Shown one piece after another: positions 44,461 through 56,443 of a DNA stretch of 64,000 bases; the first letter of the stretch is position 1, and every line of letters starts with the position of its first letter. The notes under the pieces are model-generated. The model was not told the DNA's origin. It searched no databases and worked only from the letters and a program-made list of their open reading frames with translations. The position numbers and the translations under genes are program-made. This DNA comes from Icerya purchasi (lineage: Eukaryota; Arthropoda; Insecta; Hemiptera; Monophlebidae): contig CM077116.1 in NCBI GenBank assembly GCA_039619475.1, forward strand, positions 282,425,258-282,489,257, given 5' to 3'.

Positions 44461-47139
44461 CAAGGTTTTTAAACATCTTGTTTGATTTTAGCTACGCGTA
44501 CGAAATATATGTAATGTTTTATGTTTTTTAATGATTATCCTAGCTATAAATAGTTTTAGCTCTTGCTTCTTTTCATTATAAAACTTTCAACCTAAAGTAC
44601 AAATAGCTTTTTACAGTTTTTCCATTTGCCAGTTTTTCTTTCAGTTCATAGTATTTCTTAATCACAGTTATTTTAGTTCTTGTTACGAATATTTCTAACT
44701 TCTGTAGCGATATTTTCATTTATTGCGTATTTTTCGCTAATAACACCGTGCCATTACGAGTTCGAAATTTTTCGCATTCCCATTATTATCTCGTTTTTCC
44801 TTCTTCTATGATTTTAATTTCACTATTATATACTTGTATATAAATTGAACAATACCTGACATTGAACATATAGTCTTTTGTCCGTATTTATTTTTGTTTT
44901 GAAATTATTCGATATCTTATATTTTTGGTTTTGACCGTGATTGGATTTTTGTTATAAAATTTTTTAATTGTAAAAACCGTGTATTTTGCGTTGTACTCCT
45001 TTTAATCAGTAAATAATAATTTATTTTATCTGACATTGTCGAAGATCTTGCAGTGGTTTGCGAAGTACATTACTATTCGCGATTTTTCGATTAATTACTT
45101 CAGGCTTATAATTTGTTGGCGTGTCTACAGGCTGATCTGAGATTTGCCATGTTCGAAATCTGTAAAAACCTAAGTAAAATAATTTTGATTAACTTTTCGG
45201 TAATGTTCGCTTTTGTTTTCTTTTATTTTCCTTAAGTGCCGGTACTTGTATGAAACGCCAATTTTCAGTTCCCGCATTGTTCCATCACCAGTATCGTGAG
45301 ATTTGTTGACTTTTGTCGTCTACTATTTATGTAAGCATTGTTGCTGCGATTTCGTTTACTCTCGACGCTCTTTTACCTTTCAAGTACTCTTTGATTTCTT
45401 ACGATTGTATTGTTGAAATTGTGTTTTCTTGGTATTATTTTCTCCATACCTATGCTATTTATATTTGATCTTTGGGGTTTCTTTTCTTTTCTTTTCTTTT
45501 TTTGTCGTGTTTATTTTTTTGGCTCTAAAATCGTGAGATAGTAATTTTATTTTTTCATAAAAATCTTTTGGACAGTGTCTTTCCGCGAGTTGTTTATTTA
45601 TTCATTTGGGGGGGGGGGCAGCCGACAAAAACGTTTTTTTATTTCTTGCAATTCTTAATTTTTTTCATTTGATGTTTTTACTTATTGTTCTGTTATCGCT
45701 AACGACCTTTAATTTTCGTTCCCTTCCGTTTTTTGAATTAGATTCACGAATTCTTCTTAAAACCTTAAAGTTTCTGTCTTGCTTGGCATTTTCAATGTTT
45801 GAACTGCTTTAATTATGCCGATTTTAAATCGTCTTCCATTGTTATTCACCAGCTAACCTATTTTGCACAGTGCGTTTTTATCAGTGCAATTTCAAGAGAT
45901 TGCTCGTTACTAATTTCGAATCTTCACTTTTTGTTTGTTTTATACACCGTATGAATTCAACTTTCTTTTTATAATTTCGTAATTCACGTAAAATTTATGA
46001 TCTGATCTTCTGTTCGTGTACAAACCGTTACACGTGTTTATACGATAATTTCACCATTCTTGGATTAGAAAATGATTCGTCTGCTGGCGACATCCATTTT
46101 CGACGTCGGCTTGCTTGTTATTGTCCAGAGTGATTTCGGCCGCAAACTGCGCAATGACCATTCTTTTTTTTCGTTACTTTATCAATTTTCTAACAACGCG
46201 GTGTTCTTTTTTAATGTTTCTTAATTGCGGTTCGTACGATTTTATTTCGGAAAAAAAAAATTTCAGAGTTGAACTTATTAATAGTGTATGTGTGTACGGG
46301 TACCTTTAGAAGTGTTTATTTCAAAATATAGGACCAAAAAAAAGTTGCAGATCGAGTTTTTTGAATCCATTTTAAATGTATATTATAAATATTAAGCTTT
46401 ATATCATTTACTTATTAACATGATGGCTCTAGTTATTTCTACGGATTGATTTTCAGTTGAATGTGAACCGAAGGATATTTGCATATTTCGGTTAATTTCT
46501 GCCACATGTCTCGGTTGAACGAACTCTGTCGATGTAATATTTTAATTTAATTTAAAAAAATTAAATATATATATATATTTAGAAGAAAGGTTATTTACAT
46601 TATTAGATATTTCGCTTTATTTAAACTCTGAATTGTGCGCTTTCACATGAATGCATAAACTGTTTGAATGAAATCCGATTTCGAGCTTGTTCGTTAAAAC
46701 GGCAGTGCCCATCTTAAATAATGTTTCGTTAAAATTAGTATTTAAGCTGAACAGAATATTTTCGTATTATCGCTAATGATGCCACGTGGTATTTATTACG
46801 GAATGAGAAGTATACTATTAATTATTGTAAAATTTTACATACGAAAAACTTCGAACAGCTTTATACTCTTATTGGTTTAGAATATTTGCATGTGATTATC
46901 CGTAACTGTAGTATTTAACCATATTTAACGCGTTTTGCATTGCTTTACAATTTAATTTCTTTAACTCCTCTAGAAATCTGAATAAACGTTACCGGACAAC
47001 TTTACTTAATTGTATTCGTTTACTCGTTAGAATTTAGTATGTTTTGTCCAGTGTTCTTCGTTTTTTTCTTTTTTTAAAAAAGGTATTTTTGAAATATATT
47101 TTCCGGTTGATATAGTATTAAAAAATTATTTCCCTTTTC

Positions 47140-47174
<35 letters not shown>

Positions 47175-48084
47175 GTTTCCAATATGGAGATGTGAAACAT
47201 AACTTTGAACTACAGAGCGCTGACCACTATTAATATATATATATTTTTTGTTTTCCTCAGTATTATTAAAGGTAACGTAATTATTTGCCATTAAAGAAAT
47301 TATTAAGAAAGTAAAGATCCCCGTTGGTTTCAGAAGGTTTTTGCAGAGGCAAATATGTCAGATTTATAATATGCACTACCGTTGCGCTGTGTATCTCTTA
47401 TTGTAATAGTGTTAATTAATGAAAGTACCATTATTATGCCTAGAATTCTTCGTTACATACGCATATAATAAAAGCACTTAAAAAAAAAACGAAAAAAAAT
47501 ATTATCTTTTGTTTTTTATTATTAAAATTTTTTTTCAGTTCTCCGCCATCGGCATAGCCAAGAGCCGGCGGAGAGTACGACCATCTCGATATCGCTTAAA
47601 AAAAATATATTTTGTAACCAGTGTTGTAAAGACCCCAACTTATAAATACTCGCTGCGACGATTTAATAAAATCGTATTTTTATTGAAGAATATACTGTAA
47701 TTGGAATTTTTTTGAAGGGTTTCTTTTTTGATTTTAAAGCGGTATAATTGTGCAATAGAATGAATCAATTTATGAAAGGATATTTTTAAATCGTTATAAT
47801 ACGGATTTCTTATATTTCAAATGTTCCAAACCTTATGATTTTTAAAAGTAATGTCATACGCTATTTTATGTGACTAACCGCATACGCTACTCTGTGTGTT
47901 ATTTGGCGCGTAAAATATCATGCAGAAAAAATATGAAAAATTCCTGATTTTTATTGTCTAAATCGTCGATTAAATTTTAGAACGATTTTGTATTCCTGAA
48001 ATTCCTAATATCTACTATGAAACTGATTAAATTTTTTTTTGAAAATCCGTTTTAGGGAAAAAATATCTGTGTATATAATAAGTA
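41701..48084. other. AT-rich intergenic spacer with homopolymer runs
   Basis: No gene is supported. T-runs lie at 43649-43668 and 44428-44455, a 32-nt A-run at 47141-47172, a G-run at 45608-45618 and a CTTTT repeat at 45480-45505. Open frames at 42609-46309 are compositional. A GC-rich island following a TTTTTTCAG acceptor-like site is listed at 47539-47600. Confidence 0.5.
47539..47600 (+). other. Possible lone exon or GC-rich hairpin of unknown nature
   Basis: After ATTTTTTTTCAG comes a segment far richer in GC than its flanks (CTCCGCCATCGGCATAGCC, then AAGAGCCGGCGGAGAG). It is open in one frame (SAIGIAKSRRRVRPSRYR) for about 60 codons to 47697. CTCCGCC...GGCGGAG can pair. No homologue recognised; it could be an exon of an unseen gene or a fragment of a repeat. 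Confidence 0.25.
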
Positions 48085-48438
48085 CGAGGGATGATCGGAA
48101 TGAAACGAAATCCTTTGCAGTGTGAGTCACTTATGCGAATTAGAAAATTGGTTTTATCCCTTAAATGAAAGCTACAACTCTCCACTTTTAAAAGTTATAC
48201 GTTGAATCTCAAGAGTTCATTTTTAAACTATGACAAATTGAATGTAGGCACACTGAAGTAGTTTTACGATGCGTTTATTAAAGAAAAAATTGCCTTAAAA
48301 ATATTACCTGAAAGTTATTAACGACAGCAAATCGGTTAGAGGAGAGTGGTAGCTTTCATTTAAATTGAAAATCAGTGTGCTAATTTTCGTAGTAGACTCA
48401 CACTGCGAAACGTTCGGTTCTGTTTTGATCATTCTGCG
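48085..48438. mobile_element. MITE, 354 bp, ~110-bp inverted arms
   Basis: The left arm, with TTTGCAGTGTGAGTC and TTAAATGAAAGCTACAACTC, is mirrored by the right arm read inward: TTCGCAGTGTGAGTC and TTAAATGAAAGCTACCACTC. The termini CGAGGGATGATCGGAA and CGCAGAATGATCAAAA are similar. A TA precedes the left end. No coding capacity. A Tc1/mariner-type origin is a guess from the CGAGG.. end and the TA. Confidence 0.8.
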
Positions 48439-49444
48439 TTCACATCGCAAATTGTGCACGGATGACCCCTATTTACAGCGCGCATAAAAACATTACCGAA
48501 CCGGACAGCGGTTCTAACGACGGTTCGTTGGTTGATCGTATATGAAGCCGAATAAATCTCAGTAGACGAATTTTAAACTAAAAATGGAAGATTAAGAAAG
48601 CCTGAAGTCTTTTTCCTACCGTAAAAATTGCCTTTAATATTTATAGTAGCGCAGCCTTTTTCAAATTTTAATATTTTACGATTATTAAAAATTGGCTAAG
48701 GCCAACGATAGTCGAAGTTGTACTATTTAGTGCGGTTGGACCTGTGGATGATATACTGTTTGTACATTTGAATAAAAATTCGGTGTTCACGGTCGTTATG
48801 AACTAACGTGAAAGATTCGAGAAGAGCGGGGAGATTAGCACTCTCGACATATACCTGTGTCTTCTCTAGTTCATTATATGGATGAATTCTAAATCATTTG
48901 GTTTGCCTCGAAGGAGAGAAATTGCCGAGACTGATTTCAATCTTAAAACGTTTTCAAGGTAGGCTTAATGATGTAGTTTGGGATTGTCGGAGATACATTT
49001 GATAGTGTGATTTTTTGTGTAAGTTTCTTTAATCTGTAGTCGGTAATTACTGTATTGTTTACCGTAATGGAAGTTCAGTTAACGAAAAATTATCTGCAAT
49101 ATTCTTTGACTTCAGGAAAATAAGTAGGCGGTTGTTACTAATCCTAAAGCCTGCTGTAAGGTTTTTCGGGCTCTTTACCAGATTTTTCAGCGCCGAAAAG
49201 TAATGTAGAGAGTCAGACTTCTCAACTTACTGATAACTACCCATAAAACAGAATTTTTCACCAGGATGGAAAATACCAACTACGAGTATTACATCTAATC
49301 AATTATTATGAGATGCAACTTTTCTCTTTACTTTCAATTATAAAATCGAATGCAGAAAATCAGATCATCAGCATGCTAATTATTTTTCTCAATCACCAGT
49401 ATACACAACTAAAGATTATAGTGATGAAACAAATTAGTTTATTA
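48439..49444. other. Intergenic, nothing recognised
   Basis: AT-rich to moderate composition, with no coding or repeat signal that I can name. Confidence 0.5.
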
Positions 49445-51892
49445 ACTAAGACTTCTTTTTCTTCTTCGTGCGACCCGATTCGGGTATAGCTTAATCACCA
49501 TTCATCGTCCGTACCAACTGGCAGAATGAGTCCCGGTCTCTTGCAGCCTGGAACAATTGTTGTACATTTGTGACTCCAGTCCACGCCTTGATATTTTGAA
49601 GCCAAGAAATCCTTCTTCTTCCTCGTCCTCTTTTCTCTTCTATCGTCCCCATCATTATTATCTGCAGTAGATCATAAGTTGGTCCTCTCATGAAATGTCC
49701 AAGGAATTTTGTTTTCCGTTCCTTAATTATATTCATTAATACTAAATCCGTCTTCATTAATCGTAGCACCTCCGCATTCTTCATCTTTCTGGTCCATGGT
49801 ATCCTCTAAATCCGGCGGTAGCACCACATTTCAAATGACGAGATTCGCTTTTCCGTATATATGCTTTTAGTGTCCAGGTTTCGCAACCGTATAAGAGCAC
49901 AGACCACACATAACATCTTAATATCTTTTTCTTAATCTCCAATTTTAATCTTCTACCGCATAATACATTTTTCATCTTCATAAATACTTTTCGGGCCATT
50001 TCGATGCGCGTTCTTATTTCTGTGTTAGGGTCATTATCTTCTGTTATCCAGCAACCTAGGTACTTGTACTTCCGCACCCGTTCAATTTCTCTACCATTTA
50101 GGACAAGCTTTTTATTTGTAATTGCTTGTCTGGAGGTTATCATAAATTTAGTTTTTTGAATGTTTATACTGAGCCCTATTTTATTACTTTCCAGGGCAAC
50201 TGAATCCAGCAGCTCCTGCAGATCTTCTATGTTATCTGCCAGTAGTGCAGTATCATCTGCAATGCGTATCACTGCAATGTTTTCTCCTCCAATTTTTATT
50301 CCCTTGTCCCGTCCTTCTAAAGCCTGTGAAAATATCATCTCCGAGTATAAGTTAAATAACACCGGTGACAGCACACAGCCTTGTCTGACTCCTCTCCGTA
50401 TTGGTATTGTTCCAGTCAGTTGGTCGTCTATTTGCACTGTTGCGAGCTGATTTCTGTAAAGGGATTGTAGTATTTTTAAATCTGCGTCGTCTATACCTAC
50501 GCTTTCTAAAGCTTTCATTAATATTGCATGCTGTACTCTGTCGAATGCCTTATTAAAATCAATATAACAGATGTAGACTGGTTTTTGGAAATCAAGAGAT
50601 TTTTGTATTAGCATTTGCATGCAAAACAATGCTTCCCGTGTTCCCATGCCATTGTGGAATCCAAACTTATGTTTTCTTCACATTTTTTTACTATTCTTCT
50701 ATGGATTATGCGTAAGAATACTTTTAAGACATGGCTCATAAGGCTTATCAGCCTATGGTCATCGCACTTGGATGCATTTGAAGTTTTCGGTAGGGCAATA
50801 AATCTGGATTCTAGCCACTCTTGCGGTATTTTTTGGCTAGTGTAGATAGAGTTGAAGAATTTTGTCATCTTTCTGATTGCTGCGGGTCTCAGCATTTTCA
50901 GAAGTTCCACTTGTATGCTATCGGGTCCTACCGCTTTTCTTGCCTTGGCTTGCTTTATTGCAGTTTCTACCTCCGATTCTAAAATTAACAACGTATCTGT
51001 TATTTCTTGTCGGACTAGTTCCTCTTCTTGATCGTTAAAGAGATTTTTTATATACTCTTCCCAGATTTTTACCTTTGCAGTTGGTTCACTGATAATTTCG
51101 CCACTATTCGTCTTAAGAATAGTTATATGTCTCTTTTTACGACTGTGTTATTTCTCTTATTTTTTTATGCACATTAAATTCATCATGCTTGCTTTGGTAT
51201 TCTTCGATCTCCTTGCATCTTGCGCCTAGCCAATTCTCCTTTGCCTGTGCTATCTCTTTCCGAATGGCTTTATCAATTTCTTTATATTTGGCTGGATTAT
51301 TTTTGTTATTCCTCCTATGTTCCATTAGTTCTAATATTTCCAATGTCATCCATTTTTTATGGTTTCTGTTTCTCTTCCTCGTTAAGTATTTCTTAGTGGC
51401 AGTGTTAATTGCACATTTTATTTGTTTCCACCTATTCTCTATTTCATCTGTGTCACGTATGTCTTGTATTTTGTAGTTAACTTCTTCCTCCACTTTTGCC
51501 TGAATTTCTCGATTTTCTAGTAACTGTAAGTCTATACCTGTCATTTGCCTCTTCTTAATTCTTTTTACTTTTATTCGTGTTGTAGCTTTCAGCAGATTAT
51601 GGTCCGTTTTTGCGTCAGCACTGGGCATAGTCTTAACTGCCATTATACTATTTCTAAAGCGCGCGTTTACTATTATATAATCTATTTGATTTCGAATTAT
51701 TTTTCCTATCGTATCATTTGGCGATTTCCGGGTATATAGCCTTCTAGGTGGCAGTTTGAAGTACGTGTTAGTAATTGTTAGTTCCTTTTGTTGGCAAAAT
51801 TGCACCAGGGTATCTCCCCTGTTATTTCTTCTACCTAATCCGAAAGACCCAGTTACTTTGTTTGTTACTGTATTCCCTACTTTAACCAAGAC
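49445..51892 (-). mobile_element. RTE-like LINE, 3' part (reverse transcriptase), frameshifted
   Basis: Minus-strand frames 51889-51137, 50991-50608, 50647-49781 and 49784-49491 follow one another as a single disrupted polyprotein. First is the end of an endonuclease (RNQIDYIIVNARFR, then DHNLLKATTRIKVK). Then comes a linker, then RT with KAVGPDSIQVELLK, YICYIDFNKAFDRVQH, IRRGVRQGCVLSPVLFNLY and the catalytic IADD (RIADDTALLADN). YLGCWITEDNDPNTEI, LLYGCETWTL and a C-terminal KTKFLGHFMRGP...EEKRGRGRRR follow. About two frameshifts, plus a gap at 50991-51137, break it. Its endonuclease start is stranded at 53218-53466 beyond a gypsy fragment. Clade is inferred from motif resemblance. Confidence 0.88.
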
Positions 51893-53217
51893 TATAAATG
51901 ATATTTCTTCTCTATAAATAAACAGTCAAACAATTGCACAAAAAAGCAATAATTGACTCAGAATTAGCAAATTTAAAACGTAAATTACAAAATGGTTCTA
52001 ATATTGACTACTCATTACCATGGTGTAGTTACTCCAAAATCACTTCAACCAATTATTTTGAAAAAATTGTCATATGAAATTATTAGCCAGGAGATATTGT
52101 TATTGACACAATATTGATTAGGGTGTTACGCTTCACGTAGACACATGCACTGAATGTGCAAATGTCAAAAATTATCCCCCAAAGCAAACGTTTACTATCA
52201 TTCAGAAGAGCCAAAATCTAATTTTAGTTGGAAAGTTTCTACCAAAATGTACCTTTTGTTTGATAATTGTGGACATTAAAAGTAAATGGCCAGAAGTTCG
52301 AATAGGTCACCAGAATGCGACATCTTCATCAACGATTGTTTATCTTTAAAACTTATTTACAGTTCACTGTTTTAGACAGTGTAACCATTTTTACCAGCGC
52401 AGAATTTACATCCTTTCGCACGGAAAACGCAATTCATCAAAAATATATTGCATGCGGTCATCCATCTACAAATGGGTTAGCAGAACGTTACATTCAAATA
52501 CTAAAAAAGTAACTAAAAGCAATGGAAACAGATAGCAGATTGATCCAAGGTAAAATTTGTGATATATGTTTCCGATTTTGAGCTACCACTTTCTTTTCAG
52601 GAAAACCATCATCGGAACTCCATTTCAATCGATAAATTTATATAAAATTAGATCTTTTACATTCGACAAAGCCAGCAAAAAATAATGTGGATGTCCCAGT
52701 TACAAAGAAATTAAAAATTTATTGAGGGGAAGGGGTATAATCGTAGAACTGTGTAGGCCACAACAAACGGAGATTTGTTGTGATTGTTAAAAAAGCTCAG
52801 ATAATTTTCTCATTTGTTCAGTTAAATAAATGGTAAACAATGAAAAGACATATTAATCAATTACAAACAGTGCAGGTGGTTTTAAAATAACCAAAGATGA
52901 GTGAAGAGATACCACAAAATCTGGTAAATAAAATGATCTCATCTCCTAAAAATTAAAGTGTCAGTAGCAATCCGCTACAGATAAAGGAAAGGTACAAAGG
53001 ACATTTGGAATTGAGAGAGCACCAGAAGACAACATGCAACCAAGAAGGGAAAGGTGGTTTCCAAGACGTTTTCACAATTATCTTATGTAAGTATTAGGCG
53101 GGGAGATTGTTATGTACTTACTTTGGTCAAACGATAAAGTTAATATTTACCAGTTTTATCAACTTGTCCAGCAAAGCAAAAAATTATCTCCAAATCTTGT
53201 TTCTTGTATTGCTGCAA
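51893..53217 (+). mobile_element. Ty3/gypsy-type retrotransposon remnant (integrase to 3' LTR)
   Basis: Disrupted plus-strand reading: a zinc-binding C..C with YPPKQTF near 52150-52190, FLPKCTFCLIIVDIKSKWPEV at about 52240-52300, and a final integrase block HPSTNGLAERYIQILKK ending at 52510. A purine-rich tract GGCGGGGAGAT (53097-53107) precedes TGTTATGTACTTAC at 53108, which looks like the start of a 3' LTR cut short near 53217. Several stops and frame changes: dead. It splits the LINE on the opposite strand. Confidence 0.7.
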
Positions 53218-53466
53218 TTAATATGTTATGTTCTCTGATATAACCGTTGTCAATTGTTTTATCTTTCCTATTTTAAGAAGGGAATTTGCATTAAATGTTG
53301 CGAAAAATAAATGTTTTTTATTGTTGATTTTTTTGCGATCTTTCATGTTATCTATACACGTCGGTGCAGGCACTCCAGAAAATGAACGCTTGCTTGCGCC
53401 GCCCATCGCGACGATGGATTGAATATCACCTGGAGTAGTCGTTTCAGTTAAATTATTTGCCTCCAT
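53218..53466 (-). mobile_element. RTE-like LINE, 5' part (start of endonuclease)
   Basis: The 82-codon minus-strand frame ends in FFATFNANSLLKIGKIKQL, the opening strand of an apurinic-type endonuclease domain (usual T-N-N/V-N-S-L). Orientation and family suit the RT part at 49445-51892. About 100 residues of endonuclease between the two are missing, replaced by the gypsy fragment. Confidence 0.72.
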
Positions 53467-54043
53467 AATTTGACTACTAAAAGATATTTGTATGAGGTCG
53501 GTAGCACGTACCAGACCAAAATACTACTGAGGTTGTTAGCCTCAGAGTGGTTGAGGTTTTATTTTCATCCTTGGTTTGTTATTATGGCCTGAAACTCCTG
53601 ATTATATACTGTAAACCTGGGATCGGCAACCTATGACCCGCGGGTCACCGAGTGACCCATTTGATAATTTCAAGTGATCCACTTTAGTTCCGAAAGTAAA
53701 GTATAATACATAAAAATAAATTATAAAACATAAACATGAAACAAACATTTGAGAATAAAAAGAATTTTAATCAGATACTAAGAACTACATTTTAATCCGT
53801 GTTAAGCATTGCCAGCTTAACGAACGTCGCCCTACGCGTGTGAAAACACGTATGGCTGCGACATATTTTTTAGCGACAGTTGAGAGTTGTGACCAGCCAA
53901 CAGCACGGGCAGTCATTTTTTACCTTGTTGGTAGACGCGTGTGTCGTTCTCTCAGTTATGTGTCAGTTATAGTTATAGCACATGTTCAGTAGCACAAGAA
54001 TAGTGACGCAATTATAGTTACTCAGCTAAATAATTATTACAGG

Positions 54044-54342
54044 CAAGGCCGTGTCCATGGGGTGGGTTTTGGGGGTTAAACCTCCCCCATGAGAACTGAA
54101 ATAGTTCAGGTATTTCATTAATATTTTATGCAAAATTTTTTATTACGAGTATAATCAATAACATATGTAATTTTTATTAATGTTTATACGGGAATTCATT
54201 TATGTAAATTATTAATGTATAAATCAAAATGATGAAAATTATTAATAGCATGAATATTAGTGAAAAATGTATTGTTATTTATAAAATAAATATGCAAAGA
54301 AAATTTCACCCCCCTTCCCTCAAAATTCTGGGCACGGGCCTG
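54044..54342. mobile_element. Nested hAT-type MITE, 299 bp
   Basis: Ends CAAGGCCGTGTCCA and, read inward from the right, CAGGCCCGTGCCCA. Flanked by ATTACAGG (54036-54043) and ATTACGGG (54343-54350), an 8-bp duplication with one change. It contains CCTCCCCCATGAG and is AT-rich in the middle. It inserted in the 5' untranslated part of the hAT element. Confidence 0.88.
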
Positions 54343-54379
54343 ATTACGGGTAATAAATATTATTATTTAACAAAAAATT

Positions 54380-56240
54380 ACCATGGACAAACAAAAAGCA
54401 AAAAAGAGATTATTTCAAGATGTGTGGACAGAAAAGTATGTGTGTATCGAAAATGGTGACAAATTGATATGTACTTTATGTACAGATATAATTACCGCCA
54501 CGATATTTTTCTTCAAAACATAAAGATGTGAGTGAAAGGGCAAATTAAGCTAAATCTGATGAATACATAAACGTGTATTCAGTTTTGGAAAACAAAATAA
54601 ATTCTTAAAGAGTTTTATTACTAGCAACTCGCTACATCTGCCAGCTTTGTTGCAGCTCTTAGTATTGGTACCAACGGAAAATCATTTATATAGACGGCGA
54701 GTTTTTGAAAAACGCCTTCATAAATTGTTCCCCGAACACTTATTTAATGACTTCGCAAATAAAAAACAAATAATTGAGAGAATCAAAGAGATGCCATTGT
54801 CAGCTAGAACAGCCCAGCGTCGCGTTGAAGATATGGCCAAAAATATTGATGAACAGGTCAAAAATTATTTGTTATCTTGTGTGACATAATTAGCATTGCA
54901 ATTGATGAAAGTACCGATATAAATAGTAATTGTTAGGCTTGCAATAATTATTAGATTTGCATCAATAAATAACTCGAAAATCAATGAAGAACTATGTGTT
55001 CTTGCTTCAATGAATGACACTACCAAAAGCACTGATATTTTTCGTCAAGTACAAGAGTTTACAAATTTCAAAAATGGGCAAGTATTGAATTTAAAAAGTA
55101 AACTGTTTTCCATAACAACTAATGGTGCTTCAAGTATGAGAGGAAAAACTGTTGGATTTGTAAAACTAATGGAAAATGAACTTGGCCGCTCACTTTTATC
55201 GTTTCATTGCATCGTACATGAAGAAAATTTATTTGCAAAGGCGTCTACGCAACAACTTAAAGATGTAATCGAAAAGGTTGCTAAGATCGTTAACATGTTA
55301 ATAGTGCGATCAGCATTAATACACAGGTGCTTTAAAGCTTTTTTGGAGGAAATTGAATGGAAATATGGAGATTTATTGTTATTCTGAAATACGATGGTTA
55401 AGTCGAGGTAAAGTTTTTAATAGATTTGTAGAGTGTTTTGATGATATACAAATATTTCTTCACGAAATCGGTGAAAATGATCTCGAACTCAATGATAAAC
55501 AATGGTTTTTAAGACTGTTGTTCTTAATAGACATAATGAACCATTATAATGATTTCAACGTACGACTCCAAGGAAATAACCAGACAATTTTGAAAATGTG
55601 TGAGGAATGGAAGAGTTTTACTTCAAAATTGATATTATTTTGAAACTGACATAAAACTACTAAAAAATTTCATTTCTTTCCCTTGTTTAATTAAAAAGGA
55701 AACATGAAAAAAAAAAATATCGATGAAAGCAATCTAAATATGTTCGTAAATTAGATTTTCGTCATTGAAAGTGAATATGAAAGTCGGTTTCAAAGTTTTA
55801 AGAAGCATGGAGAAATGTTTACATTTATAATAAAGCCCGAGGAAATAGAAGAGAATGTTTTAAATTTGCAGTATTTTCAATATCTAAAAATTAACAATTT
55901 TAGTTTAGAAATGATTGATTTTAAGAGTTCAACGTTATGGACGGATAAATTTAAGAAATTTCGGAAAGATTTGGAAAAAACCGCAGATAATCATCTTCTC
56001 ATGATATCAACATGTTGGGCATCACTTCCTACGAAGTTTGAAAAAAATTAACTTTGCCATTTTGTCCACGTTCGATTCAACTTATAAGTGTGAAGAAATA
56101 TTTTCGCAAATGAAATTTATATTAAGCAAGAATATAGGAACAGGTTAACTACCGAAAATTCAGATGCGTATATTCGTCTTAAAGCGACTAACTATAAACC
56201 AGACTTGACTAAATTTACGTTACAAGTTCAACATCAGGGC
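54380..56240 (+). pseudogene. hAT transposase, frameshifted
   Basis: Segments in order: an N-terminal BED-finger-like piece (KLICTLCTD) near 54450; a helical region with FPEHLFNDFANKKQIIERI and LSARTAQRRVEDMAKNI (54640-54885); and the catalytic core with SITTNGASSMRGKTVGFVKL and LLSFHCIVHEENL (55010-55385). After a frameshift: YSEIRWLSRGKVFNRFVE, LRLLFLIDIMNHYNDFNVRL (55353-55643), and a tail to about 56050. The TNGA block normally reads TDGA, so a catalytic Asp is Asn. The whole order fits the hAT proteins related to ZBED5/GTF2IRD2-like transposases. Several stops: inactive. Confidence 0.88.
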
Positions 56241-56443
56241 AGCCATTGATATCGAAGAGAACATTTATAAATAAAATTTATTCAACCATGTTTGTAATTA
56301 TTTTCTTAATAAAATTCATCTTATTATTTACTAAAAGACTGTTTTAATACGAAAATATATTTGACTCAAACGTCCCTTCAATACTCTCATTTTGGTTGAT
56401 TTTGACCGGCGGCCGAAAAAGGTTGTCGACCTCTGCTGTAAAC

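Larger units (their letters stand above)
53617..56435 (+). mobile_element. hAT transposon with 8-bp TSD
   Basis: Perfect target duplication CTGTAAAC at 53609-53616 and 56436-56443. Termini are CTGGGATCGGCAACC (left) and CAGAGGTCGACAACC (right, read inward), typical of hAT. It encloses a disrupted transposase and a nested 299-bp MITE (54044-54342). Length is 2819 bp. Confidence 0.93.

Noticed and set aside
43607..46309. Phe/Leu-rich frames in the T-rich spacer
   Set aside because: Composition artefacts of poly-T sequence, with no motifs or codon-usage signal.
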